Shown here: in pieces, positions 46,186 through 59,200 of the stretch
How positions within the stretch are numbered: position 1 is the first letter of the stretch
Layout of the letters: the number at the start of each line of letters is the position of its first letter
Position numbers and translations under genes: made by a program
Source: Cucumis sativus
Taxonomy: Eukaryota > Streptophyta > Magnoliopsida > Cucurbitales > Cucurbitaceae
DNA length: 64,000 bases
Assembly: GCF_000004075.3 (NCBI RefSeq)
Contig: NC_026656.2
Span: 62,001 to 126,000, forward strand
Direction: 5' to 3'
The notes under the pieces: generated by a model
What the model saw: only the letters and a program-made list of their open reading frames with translations
Databases searched by the model: none
Told to the model about the DNA's origin: nothing

Positions 46186-46731
46186 CACATCCCAAACCGT
46201 ACTGCAACGAAAATGTCAAAGTATTAGGAATAGGATGTGAGTTTGTTACAAGTTTGAAATTTTCTTATCGCAAAATATTATTCTCAACTCCTTTTATACT
46301 ATTAACAAAACTCAAAACGCAACGGTGGTCAACCTAAACAGCAAGTATAATAAATACCTACCAAGATGTTTATTAATAACATGTGTTTGATACATAATTA
46401 CAACACTTTGACCAAACAACCAATGCTTAACTATTTTCAAAACGTCTGGTCATCTCGCTGCAAATCCTTCAGCCTTCTTCTCTACTTGGCCTAAACACCT
46501 CATCTTGGAAGATGAATTTTTGAAAGAATGTCTAAAAGACTAAGGTTTTATGAAATCCTTTTCGCAATACCTTTTCATAAACATTATTTCGCATAAACAG
46601 CATCAAATAATTTTATCTCGCATAAACCTTTCTTTATCCTTAACATACTCATAACATAACAATTTCACATAAACACACATTAGTTATCATTCATTCCTTT
46701 CACCAAGGATTCTGAATCGTTCTCTACACTT
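46186..46731. repeat. LTR-like segment interrupted by a chromovirus insertion
   Basis: Begins near tgtcacatcccaaacc and ends at gttctctacacttt, where the LTR at 46732 starts. The inner part resembles 43270-43500. It is probably an older element into which the chromovirus inserted, but its right-hand half is not found after 48.5 kb. Confidence 0.45.
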
Positions 46732-47015
46732 TGATGTAGAACATCTCCCTTCTTGATGTTTCTTGAGTTTTATCCTAGAGGAGGGGTTTGAATTACCATT
46801 TTTATAGTTTAGGATTAGTTATTTGAATTACCAATTTTGTATCTTGAGTTAGTTATAACTAACTCAACTCCAAGTTAAACTAACTCAACCCCAAGTTAGT
46901 TTAACAACTCTTGTAATCTCCAGCCTATAAAAAGGCTTCTCATTTTCATTAATAAGACATAAAAAAAAAAGAGGCATTATACATAAAGGTTTCTAGCTTT
47001 GCAATTACTGCATCA
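46732..47015 (+). repeat. 5' LTR of a chromovirus (same family as copy B)
   Basis: Begins TGATGTAGAAC and ends ACTGCATCA, giving TGATG/CATCA inverted termini and 284 bp. It has a TATA-like tataaaaagg near 46925. Matches the LTR at 14107-14372. It contains a short internal duplication of aactcaac-ccaagtta. Confidence 0.85.
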
Positions 47016-47017
47016 AT

Positions 47018-47029
47018 TGGTATCGGAGC
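47018..47029 (+). other. Primer-binding site
   Basis: TGGTATCGGAGC lies two bases after the LTR, one base different from the usual initiator-tRNA-Met site at 3976-3987. Confidence 0.82.
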
Positions 47030-47092
47030 GTGATCCTAGCTCACTCTTCCCTCAAAAAACTTGGATCCTACCACTCTTATCCATGGACGCGG

Positions 47093-47741
47093 AAGCCTCC
47101 TTCAACCAACGCTTGCAGTTGGTAGAACAAGTTGTTGAAGAACTTCGAAAAGGGCAGTCAGATATACAACAATCGTTAGTAGAATTAACAAACCTTTTTA
47201 CCCGATTTCATGTCCAACGTTTAGAAGAAGCAATTCAGCCCCCAAGAAACCCAATTGCAGCAAACCAAGAAAGACAAGAAAGACAAGAAACCCAATTGCA
47301 GCAAACCAAGAAAGACAAGAAAGACCAAGAAACCCTGCTGTAAACCAAGAACTACTAAGAAATCAATCTATTCACATCCACAATAATCGATTGTATGGAA
47401 ACAACGTACCTGGACATTTCTTAAACGATTCTGACTCTTCCGATGAAGACAACTTGCTGAACATTCATCAAGAACCTCAACAAAGGCTTGGACTTCGACC
47501 ATACTTTCAAGAAGATCAAGAAATACGTATGAAAGTGGATCTCCCTACCTTCAATGGTCGAATGGACGTGGAGAAGTTTCTTGATTGGATCAAGAACGTA
47601 GAAATTTTTTTCGACTATGCCAATACACCCGAACACAAGAAGGTCCGATTAGTTGCTCTCAAACTTCAAGGTGGCGCAAGCGCTTGGTGGGATCAATTAC
47701 AAAACAATAGACGATTATTCGGTAAACAATCTAAAGATTAA
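47093..47741 (+). pseudogene. Chromovirus gag, truncated
   Basis: ATG at 47093, 64 bases after the primer site, opens MDAEASFNQRLQLVEQVVEE, a coiled N-terminus, and runs to TAA at 47341-47343. This follows a duplication of the ETQLQQTKKDKK / ERQERQ-type stretch (aaccaagaaagacaagaa appears twice). The capsid domain continues in another frame from 47391: VDLPTFNGRMDVEKFLDWIK and LVALKLQGGASAWWDQLQNN. Homology ends near 47741, where unrelated DNA begins. Confidence 0.85.
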
Positions 47742-48279
47742 CTGAATATCTTATAAAAAGATGTTGTCGTAGGCTTAGTGGTGACAGGTGAGAAAGTAAG
47801 TTGTGTCTTTTATGACTCTTAAACGTTGAAGTCAATCAATGAGTTCCAAATCCAACCATAGTTTATGAAGTTCAATCCAAATTTTATAAATTTTCTTTAA
47901 ATTTGAAAATGCAGAAAGTGATTAGTTGTCAAATAAGTCTAAAAAGATTGGAAGCAAGGACTGAATTCACGAGCTCAAGCCAAAAAATAATTAAATGCAA
48001 CAAGTGAAGAGATCACAAGTGGAGAATGACTCTCGTTCTATGAAGCTATAATAATATATTTATAGATATAATTGATCTAATTTTTACCCCATAAGTTTTT
48101 ATCTAATAAATACAATTAGTTATTTTTCTAGGCTCCACCTTTTAAGTGGTACATTGGTTTGAATCTTGACAGTAAAGCTCTTTCCTATGAGGCTATTTTC
48201 TTGATCTAATTGTGTTTGCCCCTATTTGATGTTGTTGGTGTCATTTGTTTCAAAATCATCCCCTAAAGAAACAAAATCC

Positions 48280-48470
48280 TAACTAAATATTTTGAATAGA
48301 TAGCAAAACCAGCCAACATAGTCGGATACCCCCAATCCGACACCAAAGAACTATTGGTAAGTTGCAAGGGCTCTTGGAGCATGAAACCATATGAACGAAC
48401 ATAGATGATTTTTGCCCCCAATTTTCATGGTACAACCTTGAGGAAAGGACAAGGTTCATGTGAAGCCAAG
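48280..48470 (+). pseudogene. Chromodomain remnant
   Basis: Frames read YPQSDTKELLV and then GLLEHETIWTNIDDFCPQFS and WYNLEE, the end of a gypsy chromodomain (the W-x-x-x-DDF-x-x-QFP pattern) with at least one frameshift. It differs from the chromodomains at 6.3, 13.6 and 18.6 kb, so a fourth lineage. About 500 bases of unassigned sequence separate it from the gag above. Confidence 0.6.
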
Positions 48471-50479
48471 ATATTGCACATGTAATAATTAAGTTAGGAA
48501 TGTTTTGAGGAGATTGTTAGTAAACGTGGAAAAAAAATATTACATGCTTCTTCAGTTGGGCTATTCTCTTTTGGACATTTCTTCCTTAATATCACAATAT
48601 TTAATTGCATATATTCTCAAATTTGATACATCAACTACTAATGATGCCGCTTGTAAAAAAAAAAAAACGATGCCCAACTTCGGTGAACATTCTAGGGAGG
48701 AGGTTAGATATATTCGATATTATATTAGTAAGTGTTTCAGCTATATATACATATATCTAAGTATAGATAGAATTGACAATCAGACACACTAATTAGATTT
48801 GCACCAATTATTCAAATTGGAAATTATTTTAAAGGGTGTGGAATTCCTACTTCCACATCGCATTTAAACCTCTAATTGTCCTTCTATTTGTAGCAATTTG
48901 GCTTCAACCATTTTCCATTTGTTGTTGTTTGGATGTACTTTCAAAGATGCTCACAACAATCCCTACTTCAAACTCATCCCTTATGTGATACTCCTTCACC
49001 TGTACAAGTTTGGAATATGATGTTCTTTTTTCTATTCTTCTCAATTTTTAAAAGTTCAATGATCTCAATTTTTTGTTTTGGTTACCTTTATACTAAGGCA
49101 GTAACGAATATTCGACAAACTTGATGTACGAACAGGGGACGGAAGCAGTAATGCCATCAGAAAATTCAAAAGAAATAGTCTCACCAGACCGTACAAATTC
49201 CCTTTGTATTATTAGATTTTTCAAGTCATTAGCTAATATATGCAAGAACATGACAATCATCTCTTCTACATCTATAACTTATGTTCCAACTAATCTAGCA
49301 GTCGTCCTAAGTAAATGGCATAAAATGGCAAAACATATTCTATTCATTATTGTACTTTGACAACAGGAAAGATCATACTCATGGATTAGTCGAAAATATG
49401 ATAATTGTCTACTATCAAATGATGTATGTTCTATCATCTTATGATCATCCAATAATAATTAAAGTGTCATAAGTAACTCATGTTTGGAAGTTGTAAATAC
49501 GGTAAGTATCATAACTAGTTATTGTGGATCCATTATGTGGTGACAACTGATGACCTTACACATCAAAGACAGATCGCAAGACGACAAACAAGAAAAAATA
49601 TGTTTATTTTACTTGGCCATTTGCTTATAATAATATTGCTATGGGAATTTATTAGTAAATTTATAAATTTAGCAGTAATATAATATAATTTAGCCAAACT
49701 TCTTAAACACTCTATAGTTTGTGTGTTATTCATGGTTTTTATACCAAATTATAATAGCCCAAGATTAGAATAGTTTGTGTAATCAAAGTAAGTTTATGTG
49801 TGGTTGATCTAAAGAATTACATTGCCTAAACCTATGAATTACCCTTTTAAAAAGGTAGACTCTATAATGTGTGATAAAAATGTGTAGTAAAGTTTTCTAA
49901 TTAATTTTTTTTTTGTAATTAATCATCGTTGAAAAAAATAGTTTGTGTGTTATACTTTCAAATGACAATTTTAGTTCAAATACTTAAATTAATTTTAAAT
50001 TTATCACATAGTCTAATTGTTCAAATTTGAAAGTAAATTATTGAATTGAAAGTGTTATTCTCATTTTCAAATATTTGAAAAACACCCCCTAAAATGCATT
50101 ACAAATTATTTTTAATATTTTTTTTTCTAACGACCATATTTGTAATTCATTACTTTCCTGGAATGATTTCGCATTTATTATTTGTAACTTATTATTATCC
50201 ACGGAAATTGTGCAATACTAAATCATGTGTGTTTGAAAATTATTTCCTAACTTAATTCTACATAGTTGATATGCGGAACAAATAATTTGTAATGAAATTG
50301 CAAAGTCAAATTTTCTAAAGTGTACATGGAATAAAGTTTGGAATAAAGTTTTGCACATTTTCTAAAGTGTAGCTTTGGATGGAACGAAGAGTATCAATGC
50401 ATCGTTGTAGAGCGAGAGTTGTTTGATAGTTGGGTCAAGGTATTAATTTCACAGTACAATTTTATGTACTTTTATAATC
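48471..50479. other. AT-rich, no gene recognised
   Basis: Scattered short open frames have no recognisable motif and base composition like the flanks. Confidence 0.55.
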
Positions 50480-51070
50480 CCAATCATCATCTAATATGTC
50501 TGAATTATGTTTGTATAGAGTCATCCTGGAGCCAAAAGCCTTCTACACAAATCATTTCCACATTATGATGATCTGTCCTATGTCTTCGGCAAAGATCGGG
50601 CAACATGAGCATGTTCAGAGACCTTTGCTGATGTGGGATGTAATGTGCATTACAATTTTAATGATGGTGTTCCCTTGGGTGATTCACATGATTAAGACAT
50701 CCCGACAATGTATAGCCAATGACTTGATATGTCACCAGATGAGATGTTAGAAATACGTGCAGGTTGATCAGATGAAAAAAGAAATTATTGAAGTGAAAGT
50801 AAGAGAAAAAAGAGTGGCCAACAATATGAAGGGATAGATGTGATAAGTAATGCAATGGAAGTTAGAAATGACAATTAAAAGCAAATGCAAATTGACTTAA
50901 AGAAAAGTGTGTAACAGAGGTTGAATTGCGTGCTAAAGTCGTGAAAGAACTGCAAGATATCCCTGAACTATGGAATCGAGACAAGGTAAAGCTTATGCAA
51001 ATCATATTCCATAGGGTGGATGCCATAGAGGTAAAACTTAAATTGGAGTATTGCAAGGTTCTCTTAAAAG
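50480..51070 (+). pseudogene. Myb/SANT-like DNA-binding protein, C-terminal part
   Basis: Fragments in several frames read KSFPHYDDLSYVFGKDRAT, SETFADVG, DIPTMYS, MSPDEMLEIRAGRS and later VVKELQDIPELWNRDKVKLM. This series of blocks is typical of the plant Myb/SANT-like (Myb_DNA-bind_3) proteins that accompany PIF/Harbinger transposons and are numerous in cucurbit genomes as I remember them. Several frameshifts and stops. The N-terminal DNA-binding domain is missing. No transposase is nearby. Confidence 0.65.
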
Positions 51071-51204
51071 ATAATGTTGGACCAGTTGTCGATTTGATGA
51101 CTTTCTACTTTTATTTTGTGAACTTGTTATCTTGGTTTGGTTTGTATTGTCCTAAGTTTAATTACAAGTGTTATATGAAACTTTATATATTTATATTTCA
51201 CTAA

Positions 51205-54200
51205 GCACATATTTGAGCTTTCGACTTCATAAATTAAAACAAAATAAATTGAGAGCCACTCTTTTCAGTGGTCTTTTGTACTTGGGAGCTTTCCTCTAAA
51301 ATCACTCTCTTTATATAACCAACTTTTTGCATGTTTTGGTTGGGTGGAATTTTTTTTTAAAAAAAATTAGCTTTTTTCTTTCTTTCTCTATTATTATTAT
51401 TACTAATTTGTAATGTTGTGGTGAAGGTGTGGGGATCTGCCAAAAGTCTAAAATGGAGTTTATTGTAAAAAAATGGAAAATGTGATTAAAGTGGAATTTT
51501 TGTTTTCTTCATAAACCTTGTTTCTGTGTTTCTTTGTGGGATAGTTATAGTTAAAGACAATATGTTCTTTTTTCTCTATTTCTACAAATTTCTATTTACT
51601 ATCAATTTTCTACATCAAATTATTGACTAAATTATACCATCAAGAGACTAAAGTATAATAATAACACATCCATTCATATATCTTTTACCATGATATTGAA
51701 AGGTAAGCTCTCTTAATTATGTTTTTGAAAGGTAAGATTTCATCTGCTTAGTAATTATTTTAATTTCTTTTTTTAAAAAAATTAAACTTACTTTCTTCCA
51801 TTTTTTTACTATGTTTTGTTGATCTTTTAAGCATAAGAATATTGTGTTTGTAGGAATTAGTCAAAATTCCAAAATTTTAGTTGTCAAATTTTGAGTTGGT
51901 TTTTCTATAAAAAAAAAAAAACATGGATATCGAAGTACTTGATTTAGAAGTGAAAGATGTATTTTCACCTTCACTCTCAACTCTTTCACTCACTGTGAGG
52001 GGTTGCTTAGCATTTAAGAAATTTTTGCATGTCAACCCTGCAAATCATGGTACAAGTAGAATTGAACGCTCATTGGCATAGACATCAAAAGTACAGTAAA
52101 AGAAAAACTCAATCATACAACAAAAAACAAACTTACATATGAGCTTAAGCAACCAGAAAGGTATAGGTCAAGAATTGAAGAAAAAAAAATCAATTATGTT
52201 TAATAAGGGAGAAACAAAATCCAACTTGTACCAATATTTGAAAAATCAAATGAAACAAATGGAGTAAAAAGAGTTAAAGAGAACAACATTATCCCAAATT
52301 AGGGAGGAAAAAGAAAAAAGTCCTTACAGCGATCCTCCCTAATCAACAAAAATACATTTTATAAAGACCATTAAAGGTTTCAATAGCCACATGATAGAGG
52401 TATGAGAGATTGAGGGTCTCTAAAAGGTTCAATCCTTGGTGGTCTCCAATCCAAGGTCAAACGTGACATAGAGACAATAGACTTTTTAGAGAGGTTTTGA
52501 GAGGTCATTAATATAACACCTTTGTGAGGGACTCGACCACTAACACGTTCTGTACTAGTCTATTTGGCCTAATTATCTCTTGTAGTAGTTTGGACTCCTT
52601 TGGTTGGCTTTTCATTTTCTATGTCCCAGTGCATTCATTTTCTCCGTGAAACTCTTGTTTCTCATTTCTGGAATTTAAATACACGACGGGTACTATACAT
52701 AGAAAGGTAATAAAAAGAATTTGGCCATCCTGTACAAATAATTTAGCTCGCATCATAACATAAGCGGTCAAATTCTGGTTGCAACATGTTTATTGCTCTA
52801 ATGATTTCAAGATACCTACTATTGATGAATGCATAAAGTATTCATAAAATGCACGAGACGAAGTGTATCAATGGAATGCACGCCAAGCCAAACATAATGT
52901 CGAACCTAGTTGTGCATCAATGATCCACGACTTCAATAAATGTTCTTGTTTGCTGGCTAAAAGTAAGATTAAGGTAATAATCACATAAACATAACTTGTA
53001 ATACAGGACCTTGTGATTTAATATGACTTTCCACAATGTATCAAACTCCCAGCCCCTAAGAAAAGGCCAAATATGGCAGTACTTCCAAGTGTTGTTTTTT
53101 ATCCAATATATCTAATTTTCAATAGTCCTAACACCTGCAACAACAGATACAAGTTTAGTCAATAATTCATTCTCATCTATCATCATCAAAAACTGTTTCA
53201 AGTCTTTTTTTTTCTTTTTTGTAAACCTTTGGGCTTTTAAAACTAAAACTTAACATAATAAGAATGGAATAATTGAACCAAACGTAGAAATATTCAGGAA
53301 TACGAATAATTTCCTATAATCTATGAGTTTTCCTCTCCTCAAAGTCATTTAGAATGACATGAAGAAGAATATAAAAATATGAGAAAAGATTATGAAATTT
53401 GTTTCGACAAGGACAAAATCTGTAGTATTTTATTTTTCACTTCAAAGTTGGTTGAGTGCGAATTTCGATCCCATGCTAATAAAACATAACTTTGGTAATC
53501 TCCCATGATAATAGAATTCCTAGCAAGGCAGTGCCGAAATCTCATATTAGTTTCAAGATGCTTAGATAAAACACTAGTTAACTTGAAAAAGATTAACTAT
53601 TCATGATAATTTGATGAGAAACTTTAGATTGTCATAACAGAGTTAGAGAGCCATGGTTGAATTTATGGGAGATAGTATTACCTTAAATCTAATGGCCTCA
53701 TACCATAAACAGCACCTAGAAAAAGAAAAAGAAATCTGTTAGTTCTAGAATCCTCAGCCAACACATACTACATACTTCAAAATTCAGATCAAAACATAGA
53801 AAGAAAAATATATAGAGAGAGAACTTTGATCTAATATTGATGTCATCAAGATTGTTGCACTAGCTAGTTCATAATGCTCGACACTCATGGGGAGTTTGAT
53901 ACTTAAAACTGCAATTTATCACATCCAAACAACCAAAAAGGTTTATTAGCATGGGAAGTTGTACTAATAACAAGGAAAGCAACTGATTAAATTCCAACAT
54001 CCATGATTCATGACTTTGAGGTGGTTTCGTTCGTTACAGTTTAGGTTGGTTTCTACACAACCAACACCATCAATATTATTACTATCAACTCCACTTCACG
54101 GTAAACGAAGAAACTTCCAAGAATGTCAAGTTTCTAGAGTGGCATAATTAGAAGCAAGGACTTTGCGTTAGGGAGTTAACATTATAGATTATATCAGATA

Positions 54201-54584
54201 TGCTTCCTATAAAAAATGATTATATATAGGGACAATCTTCCTTTGTGTTTGGACTGCACCCATGCATTTATAGCACGGGAGCATTTAAGGAATTAGATCA
54301 CATCGCATCCTTTAGAGATGGCAGTTTGCTACCTTGATTTCCAACTTTTGTCGAGCCCTTTAGAGTTAGTTTGGTTTGAAATAGCGATTGTAGTCTTATG
54401 TGATCAAGGTTGTGAAATATCTCACTAGATTTTTTTTTAATGGAACATGTGACCAGAAGAGAGTAAGGGTTTTGAGAGGTCTTGGGAGGAGTTGAGACCA
54501 TTGATGGTTTAAGGCATTTTTAGTTAAAAACATTACTTTATCTCTCGTATATCTAAGACAAGCCAAGCTTATTTTCATAAAGCC
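51205..54584. other. AT-rich, no gene recognised
   Basis: More than 3 kb with no convincing exon, domain or repeat unit. Homopolymers and short A/T tracts only. Some stretches (52300-53100, 53700-54550) have more balanced composition but I cannot assign them. Confidence 0.5.
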
Positions 54585-55010
54585 CGTTAGAGAAGAAGTG
54601 GGGGAAGAAATTTGAAATGAGAGAGAGAGAAGGGGGAGGAGGGAAAAAGTAGAAAGGAGTTAGAGAAGAAAAGGCCATTTAAGAAACATTTGAATTATTT
54701 GTCATAAAGCCCATTTAAAACGCAAAAAAAAAAAAAAAAAATTAGAACTAAAACAAATATTTTTTTAAAAAAAATTAGACTAAAAAAAATCAAATTTCAA
54801 AGAGAAAAACTTAGGTAAAAAAATTGTCTAATAAGAACCGTTAACTAAAAGGGTAACCCGTAAAGCAACAAAATTTTCAGTAAAGTTAGCAAAAAAAAAA
54901 TTTGTTTTTCAAATAATTATAATCCAAAATTTTCAAAAAATGTGAAATTTCATTTAACAAGACAAGAAATTGTGAACATTATTTTCTAATTTGGCCATGG
55001 ATGAAAGTAT
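54585..55010. repeat. Dispersed repeat shared with 31590-31900
   Basis: ccgttagagaagaagtgggg, then gaaatttgaaa, GA-rich sequence, tttgaattatttgt and cataaagcccatttaaaac occur in the same order at 31590-31690. A third, inverted partial copy (tttcaaatttctttcccctc, ttctctaacgg) is at 34580-34610. It could be a promoter/leader duplicated with gene fragments, since all copies sit at gene-fragment edges. Confidence 0.75.
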
Positions 55011-55173
55011 GAAACTTTTGTATAAAGAAGGTTTCGATACAAAAAAAAAGTAAAATAACAACTTACTTTGTCTACTCTAATTTGAGAGAGGAGTCCACGT
55101 TAGAAAAAAAGGGTCCTACGGCTACGAAACTTTTGCTTATTGTTTTTCTCTCTCCGCAAAAGGGAGCTCATGT

Positions 55174-56161
55174 TCAGCATATCATTTCAATGGCAGCTGG
55201 TAGAATATGGAATTTCCTTGGAAGAAACCCCAAGTGTTCCCCATCAGATTGAACATATATGCTGCCGCTGCAAGAAACTTCTTCCACTTCGATCAAACGA
55301 ACGCTGCTTGAACAACAAAACAATAAACTGATGATAGTTGCATTGCAGACGAACAAGCTCAGAAGCAGAAATAGGAAGTTTTGATTGAGAAAAGGGCATC
55401 ATTGCCAAACAATGAATTTTAATGAGGTGGAGCTGAAATGTGAAATCATGCTCAATCATATGTTCAACCATGGATGAGTTACATTGATATCGATTAATTG
55501 AGTTCATCAACGTTGACAAAGATTTAACAAGGAAAAAAGGATAATCATATAACTTTCTAATTTTGGTTGAGGATACATCAGAATGCCAGAAGTAAGAAGG
55601 TTTAACAATATTACTTTTCTTAGGGCTTCTCTGCTAGGTAAATAAAGCATCTCCATATAAGTTTGAGTGTAAGTTTTTCTCAAGCAAAAACTTGACAGAA
55701 ATGAAAATCACAATGCTCCATGCAAATCCAGTTCAATTATAGTTTCTTCACCTCTGCTTCCACAAGTCTCGAACATAAAACAGACCGTTGGAGAGAGAAA
55801 ATTGAAATACAAAATGGAAAATCTAGGCACATTATAATTTTTAAAGAGATGACTAACCTTCTTGATGTTACGTTTTTCACCGTCAAATATGTCCCATTGT
55901 ATATTTTGTGTAAATTCAGAATAAAGTCATACCACTTGAAATCCTGAAGAATTACTACCTGCAAAGAAAAGCATCACATAGTTAAGAAGACAAGGAAGGA
56001 AAAAGTGATCAAATAAAATCCCACAGAAACGAATTATACCTCTAGACTCCTGTTGGAAGGATCGGCATTTGCACAATTTTCATACCACCGCCAAAGTATT
56101 TAGCATTTCCAATGCATAGAGCAGTTACTTGTGGATACAGCTCCCATTCACCGTCATCAAC
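55174..56161 (-). pseudogene. Sphingoid/diacylglycerol-kinase-family gene (LCKB2-like), last three exons
   Basis: Lipid kinases of this family phosphorylate long-chain bases or diacylglycerol. Minus-strand exons: 56040-56161 ([29 protein letters not shown]). 55858-55958 ([20 protein letters not shown]). 55174-55303 ([40 protein letters not shown], stop 55174-55176). Splice sites are clean (CACAG, TTTGCAG, CAAGCAG; GTATAA, GTTAGT), and the last junction is in phase. The first exon seems to lack one base after KIV, so the following ADPSNRSLE is displaced. The N-terminal catalytic domain is missing. The assignment rests on the [12 protein letters not shown] and C-terminal blocks. Confidence 0.75.
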
Positions 56162-56212
56162 CTGTGAGTTGGGTATAGTTGCATTCCCCCTTCTGGATTG
56201 CATAGCACACAC

Positions 56213-59200
56213 CTGAGACTCTGTTTGTGTTTCACTAAAGCCATCACATATGCCCACAGTCCCATCTTCAGTAGTAGAATTGCCGACATCTTCTTTTCTT
56301 TCAGCTCTGAGAAAATACAAGACACAAAGGTCTCAAAAACCAAGTTACAAAGGCAAAATTGAATTGTGTTTGAACATAATAGTCTTTCTCGAAAAAACAC
56401 TAAAGCTTGCATTATGCTAAGATCCACTTAGAATACAGGGATATTTAATGGCTAGTTTTTAAAGAAATAACCTACTGCCTTTATTTCCAAACCTGGTTTT
56501 TCTAAAATGAAAAAGGAAAACTATATTGGGTGGCAAATTAGTTTAGGTATTTTGTAAAAATGTCTTTAAGGTTTGTGATTTTGAAAATATAGCAAAAATA
56601 ATCAAATCCAGGCTTTTATATGGGTGGGCTGGACTTTATTTGATCATTTTCACAAATAATAAAGTTATAACTTGTTTTACCATTTTTGCAAATGTCCCAT
56701 GAAAAAAGTTAATGCTCAAGGATAGCATTTATTTGTGAATACTGGTTTTCAAGCATTGCAAACGGTGTGATTTGAGTTTTATAATTAACACTATTACTCA
56801 AACGAACCTATTTTGAAAGAAATTATAAATTATATTGTTCTAGGAAGCAATTCATCAGTAGAGACTAAAAGAATATAAAAAAAAATATTTCTCTTATAGT
56901 GAAAATAAACTCTTTCATAACGACTTCGTTGAATGGTCTCACTATATTTCCAGGCAGCGACCGTTCTTGTTAAACACTTCAATTCAGCATGGTCTTTCCA
57001 TAAGAAGATCAAGGAGACAACGGCAAAAATTACCTTTTTGACCACTGGTTAGATAAAGCACCAATTGGAGAAGTTTCTGAATGGTCTTGACCAACAAGCG
57101 AACAGTCTGGCGGGAAAATCTGGTACGATTAAGGATTAAACCAAATGCAAAGGAAACCAAAAGTTTAAACATAAAAAACATCAATCCTAATAGAAGGATA
57201 CACCAATGGGTCTAGAATTCTACCAGGATATGCATGTACGTGAACATATATAATTGAAAAGCAACAAAATCGCAAAGGTACCTGGCTGACACACTCATAT
57301 ATCCATTCAGCTGTAATGCATTGTTTCCCCCATTTACAAGCAGCCTCATAATTTGTCCCATCGGTGAACTTGCATATTAGATGGGTTACCTTCTTTGTCA
57401 GCTTCTCCACAAACTTGGCCCCAAGTACAAAACACAGATTTCTTAACAATACTCTGTCTTTGTCATCATATTGTGAAACACAAAACCGTATGTTTTCAAA
57501 TCCAGGCAAAGGGACACAGCAAGGAAGAGGAGAATAGAAAATGTGCCCATTGGTATCCCACAAACATCCATCCTTCATAACGAGTTTATTTGAAATAGTC
57601 AGTAAACAAATAAAAACAAGATAAAAATTCAATTCTCATTTCAAATATCAGTTTAAGATATTGAACATAATTAGGCTACGAAATTAATAATAATATAAAA
57701 TTAAAATTAAAAATCATCAGTAGTATCAAATTTCATCAATAATGGCAGTTTCTACGCCAGCTATCCATTCAAAATTGGCTTCAAAGCCGTAATTTAACAC
57801 ATTTAACAGAAGTGTGCATCAATACTTTCTCAATTCCAGAGAAAAATATATAAGAAGCATCTATTTGTTTGGCACAGGGATGGAGTGCAAACCTTTGGAG
57901 TTCAAGGGACAGTCATAGAAAGACTTCTTCAAATGTTGAACTCCAATTAATTTTGTCAATAAAGAAACCTCTCACACAATGATAGCACTCATATTTCCAA
58001 AATGTAGACAGAGTGAAGAAAAAAGAGAACAACCAAATATGTTTTCCAAGATAGACCACCCTTTTCTTTTCAGACCAACCTTAATGGATAGTCTGAGAAG
58101 GTAAATTTATGTTACCACCTTCCCCTAAACATCAAAAGGTCAAAATGATAGAACTGATTGAATCTCCATTTTCCAATTTAATAGTATCCACCATTTATGC
58201 CAATTGTTCTATACAGATGCAGAGTTAGGGAAACAAGTAGCAGAGCAGAAACAGAATGAGTCATCGACCAGCCGCATCTGGTGGCCCAAAGGGAAAAAAT
58301 AAGGATGTGACCATTTGATTGTGTGATGCGAGTTGAGGACAAGATCACGGCCATCACCTCATCAGACCAACAAAGCTGGGGTGGCAGAGACACTTGATGA
58401 CTCAGTCACTATCACTCAGGACAAGAACAAGATCAACATCAACTCCAATAGCTACTTCTCCAAGAGGAATCTTAAATACTTGGCTAAGAAGAATTTCAAG
58501 AAACACAACATTAGAGATTGGCTTTGAGTTATTGCTTCAAACAAGGAGATGAATGTGTACGAATTGAGATACTTTAACATTGCCAAGAACAATGGGCGAG
58601 GGAGAAGACTGAGGTTCAAGTCCTATATTTTGGTACCGCCATTTGAGGTAGGATCAGTTGTAGCAGCCCTTTTCATCTAAAGGCTGTTTTAATTTATATT
58701 CCCATACCTTGTCTGCTTTTCCTATACATCAACAAGAGTTCTCGAGTCCAACTCTAATTTACTTTTGATGATTTATTAACTATAAATCTTGCTCACATAT
58801 TCCCCTTCTTTTGGTTGGTTTGAGGATACCTTTTTTTACACTGGGAGGACAGTTGTAATCTTAGAAAACTGATGTGCGTTTGGTTTTGGAAAAAACAGTA
58901 TCCATCCTTCATATTATAAGAGCGTGGCTCAACACAAAACTAAAGTCCCTCAAAATTCAAAGCTCCAACCCAAACACAATCCAAACTTGCAGTGGCTAAA
59001 TGAAACAAAATATGCTATTCAACCTTGTGTGGACTTTTATGTCCAAAAAGGGAAACACAAACAAAACCCAATAGTAGAGCTCTAAAACGGAAATCACAAA
59101 TAAGACAATTAATTATCGCTTACCTCTAAACATGATCGAACCCGATGACTTGACACATAAGTACTATGAACGTCTGTACTCCTTGGTATCCCACCATGAC

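Noticed and set aside
53700..54590. Possible microRNA or small gene in the more balanced stretch
   Set aside because: No hairpin of suitable length and no coding block could be read by eye.
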